A DNA stretch of 33,380 nt from Micromonospora_J zhanjiangensis (GTDB taxonomy: Bacteria; Actinomycetota; Actinomycetes; Mycobacteriales; Micromonosporaceae). Positions 1 to 8,184 of this stretch are shown piece by piece. The number at the start of each line of letters is the position of its first letter. The stretch's first letter is position 1. The stretch spans positions 1-33,380 of the forward strand of contig NZ_JBHSBN010000043.1 of the NCBI RefSeq assembly GCF_042650605.1, in the 5' to 3' direction. The notes beneath the pieces were generated by a model. It was not told where the DNA came from and made no database searches. It saw only the letters and a program-made list of their open reading frames with translations. A program made the translations under genes and the position numbers.

Positions 1-1
1 C

Positions 2-334
2 CGACGGTGGAGTATCGAGGAATCGTTCCAGGCCACCAAAACGGGCCTCGGCCTGGACCAGCACCAACACCGCCGCTGGCGGGCCTGGCACCGGTGGACC
101 ACCCTCGTCATCGCCGCTCACGCGTTCCTCGCCGCAGCGGCAGCGGCCAGCACCACCAGCCCAGACAACCTGATCCCGATCACCGTCAACGAACTCCGAC
201 GACTGTTCCACGCCCTGATCATCGAACCCACCCGACGCGTCGCTGACGTCATCACCTGGTCCATCTACCGACGCCAACACCAAGCCGCAGCCAAGACCAG
301 CCACTACGCCCAACAAGCCCTCACCGAGCCCTGA
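2..334 (+). CDS. IS701-type DDE transposase, C-terminal part (cut by window start)
   Basis: The reading frame is open from the first base and ends at TGA 332-334. It begins RRWSIEESFQATKTGLGLDQ and continues with HRWRAWHRWTTLVIAAHAFLA and LIPITVNELRRLF. This is the C-terminal pattern of IS701-family transposases of actinomycetes: the RRWSIEE..Q block holds the last acidic catalytic residue, followed by a helical tail. The 5' part lies outside the window, so completeness cannot be judged. Codon use is normal high-GC. No matching terminal inverted repeat could be recognised just after the stop. Family assignment is by recognition of these motifs; it could be a close relative such as an IS4-superfamily group. 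Confidence 0.75.
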   Translation, partial: RRWSIEESFQATKTGLGLDQHQHRRWRAWHRWTTLVIAAHAFLAAAAAASTTSPDNLIPITVNELRRLFHALIIEPTRRVADVITWSIYRRQHQAAAKTSHYAQQALTEP

Positions 335-976
335 AACGGATCTCCTGCTGGAGTACTAGACCTCGGACTGCTCCGCCAACAACCTGACGACCTGCTGCCA
401 ATCCCGTGTGCCGTCGACCCGCTCTCCTGGGGAGCGGGCCGCCGCCCGGCCCGCCACGACGGGCGGACCGTGACGGCTCGTACGGACGCTGGCGGGTCGG
501 GCGGTGGTCTGCTCGGCTTGCCCGGGTCGATGGCGGGTGGGATGGCCCTACCGCGACCACCCACGAACCCGACGGCTGCCAGCGATCTTCGGCCATCCTG
601 GAGCCGGAGCGCCCCCGCCGGAGGCGCGCCCTAACCGCAACCCCCCGCAAGTGGCCGGCAGCTCGCCGACGCGGGCGGCGTGCGCGCCCCCACGCCACGC
701 GGGTCCTGGCCGCGCGGCCCGGCCGGCTGCCGGCCACCATGCCAGTGCACATAGAGCAGCGTCGACCGCTGGTCGATGCGGCTGAGCACTCCGTGCGAAG
801 CGGGACGCTGCACCGAGTCTGATGCGGAACATAGAGTCGCCGGTGGGCGCGGGTGCCGTTGAGCTCCGTTCGATGCCATGGGTGCAGTTGACTGCCGTTC
901 AGCGCGCCCGGCTGCTCCCAGCCTGCTCCCGACTCGGCCCCCGCGGCATGCCTCCCGGATCGGCCGCGCCGCGGCC
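335..976. other. Non-coding stretch, no gene recognised
   Basis: This 640-bp stretch lies between the transposase tail and the end of the ECF41 gene. Several long open frames exist on both strands, but they are arginine/proline/alanine-rich in the way expected of chance frames in GC-rich DNA, and none shows a ribosome binding site plus a recognisable domain. A small GC-rich hairpin (CCCGCTC / GAGCGGG, 418-438) sits about 85 bp after the transposase stop and could be a terminator or part of the element's end. Otherwise I see nothing. Confidence 0.5.
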
Positions 977-1897
977 TCATCCGCCGACCCGGGAGAGCTT
1001 GTCGGGGTTGGTGACGGAAAAGACCCGGCGCACCGTCTTTCGCTCGGAGTCGAGGTCGAGCACCAGAACCGCGAACGGAACATTGCGCTCGAACAGGATC
1101 GCGGCTGGATCGCCGTTGACCGGCCGGTAGCGGATGTCGAGCCCGGCCGGAACATTTGCGGCGATCGCCACGAGCAGCCGTGCGACCTCGTCGCGCCCGT
1201 GCACCGGTTGCAGGCTGGTGGCGGGGCCCTTGCCGCCGCCGTCGGTCCACAGGGTGACCTCCGGGGCGAGAACGGCCAGCAGGCCGCGCAGGTCACCGCC
1301 GAGCGCGGCGGTCAGGAACCGTTCGGTCACCTGCTGCTGGAGTCGGGGATCGGGTTGGAAGCGGGGGCGGCGGGCCTGCACGTGCTCACGTGCCCGGTGG
1401 GCGAGTTGGCGCACCGCCGCCGGGGAGCGGCCGATGATGGCCGCGATTTCGGTGTGCGGGTAGCCGAACACCTCGTGCAGGACGAAGACGGCCCGCTCGG
1501 CGGGGGTGAGGGTTTCCAGCACCACCAGCAGCGCCATCGACGAAGACTCGGCGCGCAGGACCGCGTCAACCCCATCGCCGTCGTCGGTGGGCCGGGTGGC
1601 CACCGGTTCGGGCAGCCACTGGCCGACGTAGGACTCCCGGCGCCGGTCGAGGGCCGCGCGCTGGGCGAGGGCCTGGTTGACGGCGACCCGCGTCAGGTAG
1701 GCACGGGGGTTCTCGATCGACGCACCGTCGGTGTGGTTTCTGGCCGCCCAGGCCAGCCAGGTTTCCTGCAGCACGTCGTCGGTGTCGGCGACGCTGCCGA
1801 GCATCGCGTAGACCACCGAGAACAGCAGCTCCCGGTGGGCGAGGAAGGTCGTGGTCGGATCAGCGGTCGGCGCGGGCTGCGCGTCGTCATCGGACAC
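977..1897 (-). CDS. ECF41-family RNA polymerase sigma factor with SnoaL-like C-terminal extension
   Basis: 306 residues from a GTG start at 1897, chosen because GGAGG lies about 8 nt upstream. Sigma region 2 spans about residues 20-85 (DTDDVLQETWLAW core), region 4 about 125-175 (LTPAERAVFVLHEVFGYPHTEIAAIIGRS split over helices), and a SnoaL-like domain about 185-306. All three hallmarks of the ECF41 group are visible: WLPEP in the linker (94-98), DGGGK (219-223) and NPDKL (297-301). In this family the C-terminal extension, not a separate anti-sigma factor, controls activity. ECF41 genes usually sit beside a carboxymuconolactone decarboxylase, oxidoreductase or epimerase gene; here the divergent neighbour is an amidohydrolase, which is unusual. 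The trigger is unknown. Confidence 0.93.
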   Translation of the reverse strand: MSDDDAQPAPTADPTTTFLAHRELLFSVVYAMLGSVADTDDVLQETWLAWAARNHTDGASIENPRAYLTRVAVNQALAQRAALDRRRESYVGQWLPEPVATRPTDDGDGVDAVLRAESSSMALLVVLETLTPAERAVFVLHEVFGYPHTEIAAIIGRSPAAVRQLAHRAREHVQARRPRFQPDPRLQQQVTERFLTAALGGDLRGLLAVLAPEVTLWTDGGGKGPATSLQPVHGRDEVARLLVAIAANVPAGLDIRYRPVNGDPAAILFERNVPFAVLVLDLDSERKTVRRVFSVTNPDKLSRVGG

Positions 1898-1949
1898 AGG
1901 TGTCACCTCCGGTCGGTCTCGCCACTTCAGAGGCCACCACCGGTCGAGG

Positions 1950-2007
1950 TGTGACATCTCCGCACTCGGATGTGATCCATTCCGCACCGGCCGCCCACGG
2001 TGTCACA
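1950..2007. promoter_or_regulatory. Divergent TGTCACA boxes, candidate ECF41 promoters
   Basis: Two exact TGTCACA heptamers lie back to back between the divergent sigma factor and amidohydrolase genes: one on the - strand (1956 to 1950, facing the sigma gene) and one on the + strand (2001-2007, facing the amidohydrolase). TGTCACA is the published -35 element of ECF41 promoters, normally followed about 16 bp later by CGTC. On the - strand the base block 16 bp downstream is CCTC; on the + strand it is CCCT, so the -10 match is imperfect. Autoregulation plus control of the amidohydrolase is inferred. Confidence 0.5.
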
Positions 2008-2091
2008 GTCGGCGGCACGGACGCCCTCCTGGTTGCCGAGTCGGGACGATCCCGTCCCGGCCGAGCCACTCCGACCGCCCTGGAGGCCGCA

Positions 2092-3258
2092 ATGCGTACC
2101 GTGATCCGTGACGTTCGAGTATTCGACGGGCAGCGCACCGTGGAACGCGCCGACGTGTTCATCGACGGCGACCGGATCGTCGAGCCGGACGGCCGGCCGG
2201 CCGACGTGCAGGTCGACGGCGCCGGCCGGACCCTGCTGCCCGGCCTGATCGACGCCCACACCCACACCTTCGACGGCAGCCTCGCCCAGGCCCTGGCCGC
2301 CGGCGTCACTACCGAACTGGACATGTTCTGCCTGCCGGACAACCTGGCCCGCCAGCGCCGGCTGGCCGCCGAACGCGACGACGTGGCCGACCTGCGCAGC
2401 TCGGGCCTGCTCGCCACGGCCCCGGGCGGGCACCCGAGCCAACTGATGACCGGTCTCGACCCGCAGGCGTTGGCGGCGCTCGGCGACGCCGCCGGCGCGT
2501 TCCCCGCCGTCGCGGAGGTGGCGGACGTTGCGCCGTTCGTCGCCGCCCGGGTCGCCGACGGCGCCGACTACATCAAGATCGTCATCGACGACGGGGTTAT
2601 GCACGGCGCGGACCTGCCCGTGCTGACCCCCGAGGTCGTGTCCGCCCTGGTCGAGGCAGCCCACGCCGCCGGCCTGAAGGCCATCGCGCACGCCATCACG
2701 ACCCGGGAGGTGACCATCGCCCTCGACGCCGGCGTTGACGGGCTCGCGCACGTCTATGCCGACGCCGGGTCGGACGACCCGGCCGGCCGACGACTGGCGC
2801 AGCGGATCGCCGCCGAGGGCGTCTTCGTGGTCACCACGCTCGCCTACTTCGAAGCGATCAGCCAGGGCGCCGCCCTGGACCACGTCGTCGCGGGCAGCGC
2901 CGCGAACGCGGTGCACGCCGCCGGGGTGCTGCACCGGGCCGGCGTCACGCTGCTGGCGGGCACGGACGCCACCCCGTTCGCCCCGCAGCACGGCACCGCC
3001 ATGCACCGCGAGTTGGCGCTGCTCGTCAAGGCCGGACTGACCAGGACCGAAGCGCTGGCGGCAGCCACGAGCGTGCCGGCCCGGCACTTCGGCCTGACCG
3101 ACCGCGGACGCGTCGCCCCGGATCTCCGCGCCGACCTGCTCCTCGTCGAGGGCGACCCGACCGCCGACATCACCGCCACCCGCGCCGTCGTCGACGTCTG
3201 GCGTCGCGGCGTACGCCAAACCCGACAGCCGGCCGCCGCCGACGCCCCGCGGAACTGA
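2092..3258 (+). CDS. Metal-dependent amidohydrolase
   Basis: 388 residues from the ATG at 2092, chosen over in-frame upstream starts because GGAGG is 6 nt ahead (tggaggccgcaATG). The fold is a TIM-barrel amidohydrolase with flanking beta-sandwich: HTH metal ligands at H56/H58 (LIDAHTHTF), candidate bridging lysine K162 (DYIKIVID), further His ligands H200 (AIAHA) and H220 (GLAHV), and the catalytic Asp D292 (LLAGTDATPF). Length and order of motifs fit an intact binuclear or mononuclear hydrolase of the imidazolonepropionase/prolidase-like branch. The substrate cannot be named. It is transcribed away from the ECF41 gene and ends 11 bp before the oxidase gene, so co-transcription with that gene is likely. 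Confidence 0.9.
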   Translation: MRTVIRDVRVFDGQRTVERADVFIDGDRIVEPDGRPADVQVDGAGRTLLPGLIDAHTHTFDGSLAQALAAGVTTELDMFCLPDNLARQRRLAAERDDVADLRSSGLLATAPGGHPSQLMTGLDPQALAALGDAAGAFPAVAEVADVAPFVAARVADGADYIKIVIDDGVMHGADLPVLTPEVVSALVEAAHAAGLKAIAHAITTREVTIALDAGVDGLAHVYADAGSDDPAGRRLAQRIAAEGVFVVTTLAYFEAISQGAALDHVVAGSAANAVHAAGVLHRAGVTLLAGTDATPFAPQHGTAMHRELALLVKAGLTRTEALAAATSVPARHFGLTDRGRVAPDLRADLLLVEGDPTADITATRAVVDVWRRGVRQTRQPAAADAPRN

Positions 3259-4668
3259 GGACGGCCGACATGACGATCGTCGAACACCGCGAGCCCTCAC
3301 CGGACGGCGCACGATCCTGGCCGTGGCTGCTCTTCCGCACCCTGACCACCGTCGCGGCCCTCCTGATCCTCGGACAGGCAGCCCTCGCCGGTGAGTTCCT
3401 CTCCGGGCACTACGACGCCCTCGCCGCCCACGGCCTCAACGGAGGACTACTGGTGCTCGTTCTGCTGGTGCAGTGCGTCGCCGCCGTCGCGTGGTGGCGC
3501 ACCAGCAAGGGTCCGGCCTGGCCGGTCCGGACCAGCCTGATCCAACTCCTGATCGCCGGCGCCCTGATCCCCCTCGGCGAGCAGCGGACCGTCGTGCGGC
3601 ACCGCAACACCCTGCCCCACCCGACCGTGGTCCACCTGCACGGCGGGCACACCCCCGTCGACAGCGACGGCTACCCCGCCGACCTCATCATCCCGGCGGG
3701 AGGAACCGTCGAGACGCACGCGGGCCACCACCACGGCGGCCCACACGCGAGCCACCACGACGGTGGCCACGCACCCGGACGGGCCAGCGTCGGCGAGCGG
3801 GACTACACATACCCAATGCGGCAGCGGGCCGCCACGCTCTGGTACCACGACCACCGGCACGGGCACACCGGCGTGGCGGTCTGGCGCGGACTGGCCGGCT
3901 TCCACCTGGTGCACGACGACGAGGAGGACGCGCTGCGGCTACCCGCCGGCGACCGGGACGTCCCGATCATGGTCGCCGACCGGTCGTTCGCCGCGGACGG
4001 GTCACTGCGCTACCCACTGATCGACCCCGACCTGCGCAGCCCCGGCGTCACCGAGCCGTACATGAACGGGGTGCTCGGCGACGTCATCCTGGTCAACGGC
4101 GCGCCCTGGCCGGTGCTGCGGACCGACCGGGCGCGATACCGGTTGCGACTGCTCAACGCCTCCAACGCCCGCCGGTACCAGCTGGCGCTCGACCCGCCGG
4201 CCCCCGGCGGCGGACTGGTGCAGATCGGCGGCGACGGTGGTCTGCTGCACCGCCCACTGACCCACGAGGAGATCGACATCGCTCCCGCCGAACGCTTCGA
4301 CGTGGTCGTGGACTTCTCCCGCTACCGTCCCGGCACACGCGTACGACTGGTGAACCGGCTCGGAACCGGCCCGGCAGCCCACGTGATGGCCTTCGACGTC
4401 ACCGGCGCGACCCACGACGACCCGGCCCTGCCCGAGCGACTCAGCCACATCCGGCCCCTCGACCCCGCCCGAGCCGCCGCGACCCGGACGGTCCACTTCC
4501 AGCTGCGCCCCGACCACGGATGGACCATCAACGGCCAGCCCTACCGACCCGGCCGCCCGCTGGCCCGGCCCCGCCTCGGCACCACCGAGGTCTGGCGGCT
4601 GATCAGCGACTTCCACCACCCGGTGCACGTGCACCTCGACCCGTTCCAGGTGATCAGCCCGTTGCCCC

Positions 4669-4734
4669 CCCGGTGCACGGCTTTTCGAGCCACTGGCAAG
4701 GCTGCTGCCGAAGGTGGAGTTGGAGAAGCACTGA
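4669..4734 (+). pseudogene. 3'-end remnant of an unknown gene ahead of its terminator
   Basis: Directly after the multicopper-oxidase breakpoint a different frame reads RLFEPLARLLPKVELEKH and ends at TGA 4732-4734, eleven bases before a perfect 20-bp hairpin. The combination of a plausible, charged C-terminus, stop and terminator suggests the true end of a gene whose body was deleted when it was joined to the oxidase. I do not recognise the protein. Confidence 0.4.
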
Positions 4735-4744
4735 AGGCCCGGGT

Positions 4745-4790
4745 GAACGGTCCGTCGGCCGGGTGTCTCCACCCGGCCGACGGACCGTTC
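4745..4790 (+). terminator. Strong intrinsic terminator hairpin (20-bp perfect stem)
   Basis: GAACGGTCCGTCGGCCGGGT (4745-4764), loop GTCTCC (4765-4770), and the exact reverse complement (4771-4790). The stem is perfect over 20 bp and is followed by tctgtat, a weak T tract, which is usual for actinomycete terminators. It follows the gene-end remnant at 4734 closely. It could also act on the opposite strand. Confidence 0.8.
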
Positions 4791-4809
4791 TCTGTATACC
4801 TGTTGCCCG

Positions 4810-5127
4810 TTGAGACCGCCGGCGGCGCGTCGCCGTCCTATGCACACGCGTGCTTCGGCAGGGCTACGCATCACCGGTGTGTCTGCACCTCACGCAGCCC
4901 GAAGTCGACGAACTCGGGCTCTCGGCGGAAGCTCAGACAGCAACGGCCGCTTGACTGCAGTTCGTCGCAATCCCCATCCCGATCGCAGCGTCCCCGACCC
5001 GGCCGTGGTGCTGCCCATTCTGCGCGAACTCGCCGAACAACTCAGCGCGGACGCCCACATCGTCGCCAGCTGCCTTGCTGACATCGGGCGTGCATCTCTC
5101 CTGGCGCCGCACGAATCATCGCTGTAG
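4810..5127 (+). CDS. Uncertain small reading frame or gene-end fragment
   Basis: An open frame of 105 residues whose last about 50 residues (VPDPAVVLPILRELAEQLSA and on to ...ESSL) look like real protein: helical, balanced charge, high GC at third positions. The first half (arginine/serine-rich) does not. A second frame in the first half reads LHLTQPEVDELGLSAEAQ before a stop near 4950, also protein-like. The stretch may be two joined fragments. There is no good ribosome binding site at 4810 and no recognised family. Confidence 0.25.
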   Translation: MRPPAARRRPMHTRASAGLRITGVSAPHAARSRRTRALGGSSDSNGRLTAVRRNPHPDRSVPDPAVVLPILRELAEQLSADAHIVASCLADIGRASLLAPHESSL

Positions 5128-5664
5128 CCGCCGGCGTACCACCGGGTCGTCCTTGGTGATCGCGACAGCGACGCCTGGGTAACCTCCCTGGTCAGCGAAG
5201 TCGGTCACCACCCGATCGACCGCCACCAGGTCCAATCCTTCCTTCGCGAACACTCGGTCGGCACGGCGAGAACAACGAGTCCAGTGGCCGCCGCGGCCAC
5301 CACACCCCGACACCAAAACCTGTCCTGCCACACAGCGAGCGGGTCGTCCCCTGGGGAGGCAGTGGGCGGTCGCGAGCAGGCCTCGGGGAGAGCGCGTCGG
5401 CACGCACCGGCGGGACCGGGCGGTAGAGGTTGAGGGCCCGTTGCGCGGCACCAGCGGTGGAGTCGAGCACGTCCGGCGCGAAGCCGCCCACCGCCGTGAC
5501 CGACCACTCCGAGTGCCCGAGCAGACTCACCGGTTCCGCCGTCCCGACGCCGCCCGCACCGAGCCAGGAGTCTCGCCACACGTCGTCGATCGCCGAGTCG
5601 GTCGAGTCGGATCCGTCGGAGCGGGGCAGCACCCGGGCGACCCCGTCGGGCTGTGCCACGTAGG
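5116..5664 (-). pseudogene. Decayed gene with at least two frameshifts, unknown membrane-associated protein
   Basis: Protein-like sequence on the - strand switches frame at least twice. From about 5664 one frame reads VAQPDGVARVLPRSDGS, SAIDDVWRDSWLGAGGVGTA and ALNLYRPVPPVRADAL. Near 5370 the sense moves to a second frame, DDPLAVWQDRFWCRGVVAAA, followed by a hydrophobic segment (ATGLVVLAVPTE). Near 5250 it moves to a third, VFAKEGLDLVAVDRVVTDF ... KDDPVVRRRLQR, stopping at 5116. Joining the pieces gives a coherent protein of about 180 residues with one membrane helix. I do not recognise the family. It lies convergent to the fragments at 4669-5127 and just downstream of the GbsR gene on the same strand. 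Confidence 0.5.
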
Positions 5665-5675
5665 CCAGCCTCAGT

Positions 5676-6431
5676 CTATCCGTGGTGTGGGCTTGGTTGG
5701 GCGGTGTCGTTTGAGGTTGTGCCGGGTTTGGTGTGGAGGACTTCGCGGGCCTGTTCGGCGGCGCGGGTGATGCTTTCGCTGATGAAGTCAAGGAAGCGGG
5801 CGATGTTCTCCAAGCGGGTGGCGGCCGGGGTGCGGGGGCCGAGGATGGCGACGCCTTGGCGTGCGGTTTCGACGAGCTGGTCGTTGGACCGGGCGCTGGC
5901 GATCGTCGCCTGGTAAAAGAGTTCGTCGTCGACGATGTAGCGGTCGCGGCGGCGTTCGTCGCGTTCTCGGCGGACGAGGCTCTGGCTCTCCAGGAAGGCG
6001 ATCGCTTTGGAGATGGACGCCGGGCTGACCTGGAGGCGCTGGGCGAGTTGGGACGCGGTGAGGCTGCCCGCGTCGGTGGTGAACAGGCAGGTCAGCACCC
6101 GGGCCGTCATCTTGGGCAGGCCCGAGGCCATGAGGACGGTGGTGAGCGTCTCCTCGTACTCGGCCACGGCCTCGGCGTCGCGTCCGTGCGGCTGGGGGAC
6201 TGACTCCGACCCGCGGGAGGAGACGGGCCTGCGCCGGTGAGCGCGGCGTTCGGTGGCGCGGTGAGCCAGGTCGGCGCGGTAGGCGGTGGGGCCGCCGTTG
6301 CGCATCACCTCACGCGTGATCGTCGAGGTCGGACGGCCGAGGCGTCGGGCGATCTCGGCGTAGGGGAGGCTGTCGGCCAGCCCCAGCGCGATCTGCTGGC
6401 GTTCCTGCTGGGTGAGCCTGCCTCCCGGCAT
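5676..6431 (-). CDS. GbsR/MarR-type transcriptional regulator with N-terminal IS30-like HTH
   Basis: 251 residues from ATG 6431, with GAGGAG 7 nt upstream. Residues about 6-47 (LTQQERQQIALGLADSLPYA, then EIARRLGRPTSTITREV) form a helix-turn-helix of the kind found at the N-terminus of IS30 transposases. Residues about 105-170 form a MarR/GbsR winged helix (LTASQLAQRLQVSPASISKA). The remaining C-terminus is helical and probably dimerises. Two DNA-binding units in one chain suggest recognition of extended or paired sites. It is divergent from the DUF4097 gene, with several palindromes in the 235-bp gap, so it probably controls that operon and itself. The effector is unknown. Confidence 0.88.
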   Translation of the reverse strand: MPGGRLTQQERQQIALGLADSLPYAEIARRLGRPTSTITREVMRNGGPTAYRADLAHRATERRAHRRRPVSSRGSESVPQPHGRDAEAVAEYEETLTTVLMASGLPKMTARVLTCLFTTDAGSLTASQLAQRLQVSPASISKAIAFLESQSLVRRERDERRRDRYIVDDELFYQATIASARSNDQLVETARQGVAILGPRTPAATRLENIARFLDFISESITRAAEQAREVLHTKPGTTSNDTAQPSPHHG

Positions 6432-6494
6432 CGCGATCTCCTCGGTGGTCCTTCGTGCTCCCTGAGCCCCCGACGATAGCGTTCACTCGTCGCC

Positions 6495-6645
6495 CATTGC
6501 AATGGTCGAAGCAGTCACCGTTGCGTTGCTTTCACATCCGTTGCAACGATTTCCTTGGCACTACCTGCCAAAATGCCGATACCGCGCAACGGTCGCATTG
6601 CTCGGCCTTGGAAAGCAACGTAGCGTTTCCAGTATCGGAAACAAC
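6495..6645. promoter_or_regulatory. Palindrome cluster between GbsR regulator and DUF4097 gene, candidate operators
   Basis: The intergenic region holds perfect palindromes CATTGCAATG (6495-6504) and CGTTGCAACG (6539-6548), centres 44 bp apart (about four helix turns), with another GTTGCGTTGC between them. There is also TTGGCA-5-TGCCAA (6555-6571), and interlocking GGAAA/TTTCC repeats at about 6610-6640. GTTGC/GCAAC is repeated on both strands at least six times. This density is far above what neighbouring DNA shows and is the natural target region for the dual-HTH regulator. The assignment to that protein is inferred. Confidence 0.55.
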
Positions 6646-6666
6646 GAGTGCGCACGGGAGAGCACG

Positions 6667-7332
6667 ATGCGGAAGTTCGACACCCCCGCCCCGATCTTCG
6701 CCGTCCTGGCCATCCCCGCCGGACGCATCCAGTTCATCGCCGCCGACCGCGCCGACACCACCGTCGAGGTCCTGCCCGCCAACCCCGCCAAGAGTCGCGA
6801 CGTCCAGGCCGCCGAGCAGACCACCGTCGACTACGCCGACGGCGTCCTGCGGATCCACACCCCCGAGCCCAGGAACCAGCTCTTCGGCCCCTCCGGCTCC
6901 CTGGAGGTCACCGTCCAGTTGCCCGCCGGCTCCCGCATCGAGGCCAGGGCCGCCAGCTCCGAGCTCCGCGGCGTCGGCCGCCTTGGCGACGTCGCCTTCG
7001 AAGGCGCGTACCGCCAAATCAAGATCGACGAGGCCGCGAGCGTGCGCCTCACCGCGATCGACGGCGACGTCGAGGTCGGCCGGCTCAACGGCCCCGCGGA
7101 GATCAGCACCGCAAGGGGCGACATCCGGATCACCGAGGCAGTGCGCGGCACGGTCGTGCTCCGCACCCGGTCCGGCGACATCTCGGTCGCCGCCGCCGGC
7201 GGCGTCTCGGCCGCCCTGGACGCCGGCACCGGCTACGGCCGCATCAGCAACACCCTCAAGAACGATGGCACCGCCGAACTCGACATCCGCGCCACCACCT
7301 CCCACGGCGACATCGCCGCCCGCAGCCTCTGA
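6667..7332 (+). CDS. DUF4097 family beta-strand repeat protein
   Basis: 221 residues from ATG 6667 (gggagagcacgATG). The protein is almost all short alternating beta segments such as LEVTVQLPAGSRIEARAASS, GDVEVGRLNGPAEISTARGD and RTRSGDISVAAAGGVSAALD, ending TSHGDIAARSL. This is the DUF4097 (adhesin-like) beta-helix pattern. There is no signal peptide or membrane segment, so it is predicted cytoplasmic. The fold is known from sequence families; the function is not. In actinomycetes such genes commonly sit next to this type of GbsR regulator. It is followed 12 bp later by the hydrolase gene, with which it should be co-transcribed. Confidence 0.88.
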   Translation: MRKFDTPAPIFAVLAIPAGRIQFIAADRADTTVEVLPANPAKSRDVQAAEQTTVDYADGVLRIHTPEPRNQLFGPSGSLEVTVQLPAGSRIEARAASSELRGVGRLGDVAFEGAYRQIKIDEAASVRLTAIDGDVEVGRLNGPAEISTARGDIRITEAVRGTVVLRTRSGDISVAAAGGVSAALDAGTGYGRISNTLKNDGTAELDIRATTSHGDIAARSL

Positions 7333-7344
7333 AGGAGCGGAAAC

Positions 7345-8184
7345 ATGACGCAGAACAGCACTTCCCCGACCAGTTCGAAGTGGACCGGCATGGTGTCGGT
7401 CGACGACACGGCCCTGGCCGTCACCGACACCGGCGGTCCCGGCATCCCAGTGGCCTACCTCAATGGCCAGTTCGCCACTCAGGGGTACTGGCGGCGGATC
7501 ATCGCTGAACTCGGCCCCGACTACCGGCACATCACCTACGACGAGCGGGCCCGCGGCAGGAAATCGAAGCGTTCGGTGGACTATTCCTTCGAGGCCGCCG
7601 TCCGGGACGTCGATGCCGTTCTCGCGGCCAGGGGTGTGGACCGGGCGGTGCTGGTGGGCTGGTCCTACGGAGCAGTCGTCGCGGCGCACTGGGCCAGCCG
7701 GAATCCGGACCGTGCCCTGGGCGCGGTCCTGGTTGACGGCGCGTTCCCGTACGACTGGCTCGACGAGGCCATGGAGCAGCGGATCCGGAAGCTGTTTCGG
7801 CGGATGGGCTGGTTCCTGCCGCTGCTGCGCCCGACGGGCCTGGCCCCACGGATGACCGCCACACAGCAGGCCGACAGCAACATCGAACTCGGCCAACTCT
7901 CCCGCGAGCGCGAACTGGGCCCCGTGCTGGACAACATCACCGTCCCGACGCGGTACGTGGTCGCTTCGGGGACATCCTTCGGAAGCCGCGGTGACGAGCA
8001 GGAACAGATACGCACCAGCCTCGACGCGGTGACCGCCCGCAACCCGAACATCAAGGCGAGCGCGAAGACCGCCAGCAACCACGGTGCGATCCTCAAGAAA
8101 GACGCCCCGGCCATCGCCGAAGCCGTACGCGAGGTCGCCGCCCTCGACCGCGAAGAGGCACTGAGGACACGACCAGCGGACTGA
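7345..8184 (+). CDS. Alpha/beta hydrolase
   Basis: 279 residues, ATG 7345 preceded by gaaggag at 9 nt. Alpha/beta-hydrolase features: oxyanion region VAYLNGQFATQ (36-46), nucleophile elbow GWSYGA with Ser107, and a late His246 in SNHGAIL. The usual acid (strand 6, GxxD) is not obvious: the corresponding segment is VVASGTSFGSRGDEQ, with D217 or a nearby acid as candidate. It begins 12 bp after DUF4097 and is probably translated from the same message. Substrate is unknown; homologous short-chain hydrolases act on small esters, lactones or amides. Confidence 0.88.
   Translation: MTQNSTSPTSSKWTGMVSVDDTALAVTDTGGPGIPVAYLNGQFATQGYWRRIIAELGPDYRHITYDERARGRKSKRSVDYSFEAAVRDVDAVLAARGVDRAVLVGWSYGAVVAAHWASRNPDRALGAVLVDGAFPYDWLDEAMEQRIRKLFRRMGWFLPLLRPTGLAPRMTATQQADSNIELGQLSRERELGPVLDNITVPTRYVVASGTSFGSRGDEQEQIRTSLDAVTARNPNIKASAKTASNHGAILKKDAPAIAEAVREVAALDREEALRTRPAD

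Larger units (their letters stand above)
3270..5081 (+). pseudogene. Chimeric multicopper oxidase: membrane segment fused to an oxidase lacking its last copper motif
   Basis: Starts at ATG 3270 (GGAC..gacATG context) 11 bp after the amidohydrolase. Residues 1-105 form three likely membrane helices (about 22-42, 57-76, 88-104), ending PLGEQRT. From residue 107 the sequence becomes multicopper oxidase without the usual first 60-80 residues: HLHGG (122-126), WYHDHRHGH (191-199), a His-rich insert (150-167), and HPVHVHLDPFQV (450-461). The final HCH...H type-1/type-3 motif that must follow is absent; after residue about 463 the sequence is unrelated and simply reads on to a stop at 5081, through a terminator hairpin. 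Two breakpoints are therefore visible: an in-frame joint near 3588 between a membrane-protein gene and an oxidase gene, and a truncation near 4660. Copper oxidase activity is very unlikely. Confidence 0.75.

Noticed and set aside
321..1250. 309-residue - strand frame and several + strand frames in the first kilobase
   Set aside because: Arg/Pro-rich chance frames; the - frame overlaps the 3' part of the well-supported ECF41 gene.
1927..3312. 461-residue - strand open frame
   Set aside because: Antisense shadow of the amidohydrolase, low-complexity Gly/Val/Arg composition.
3720..3775. His-codon-rich stretch (cac/ccac repeats) considered as a tandem repeat
   Set aside because: It encodes the irregular His-rich insert of the oxidase; no regular repeat unit.
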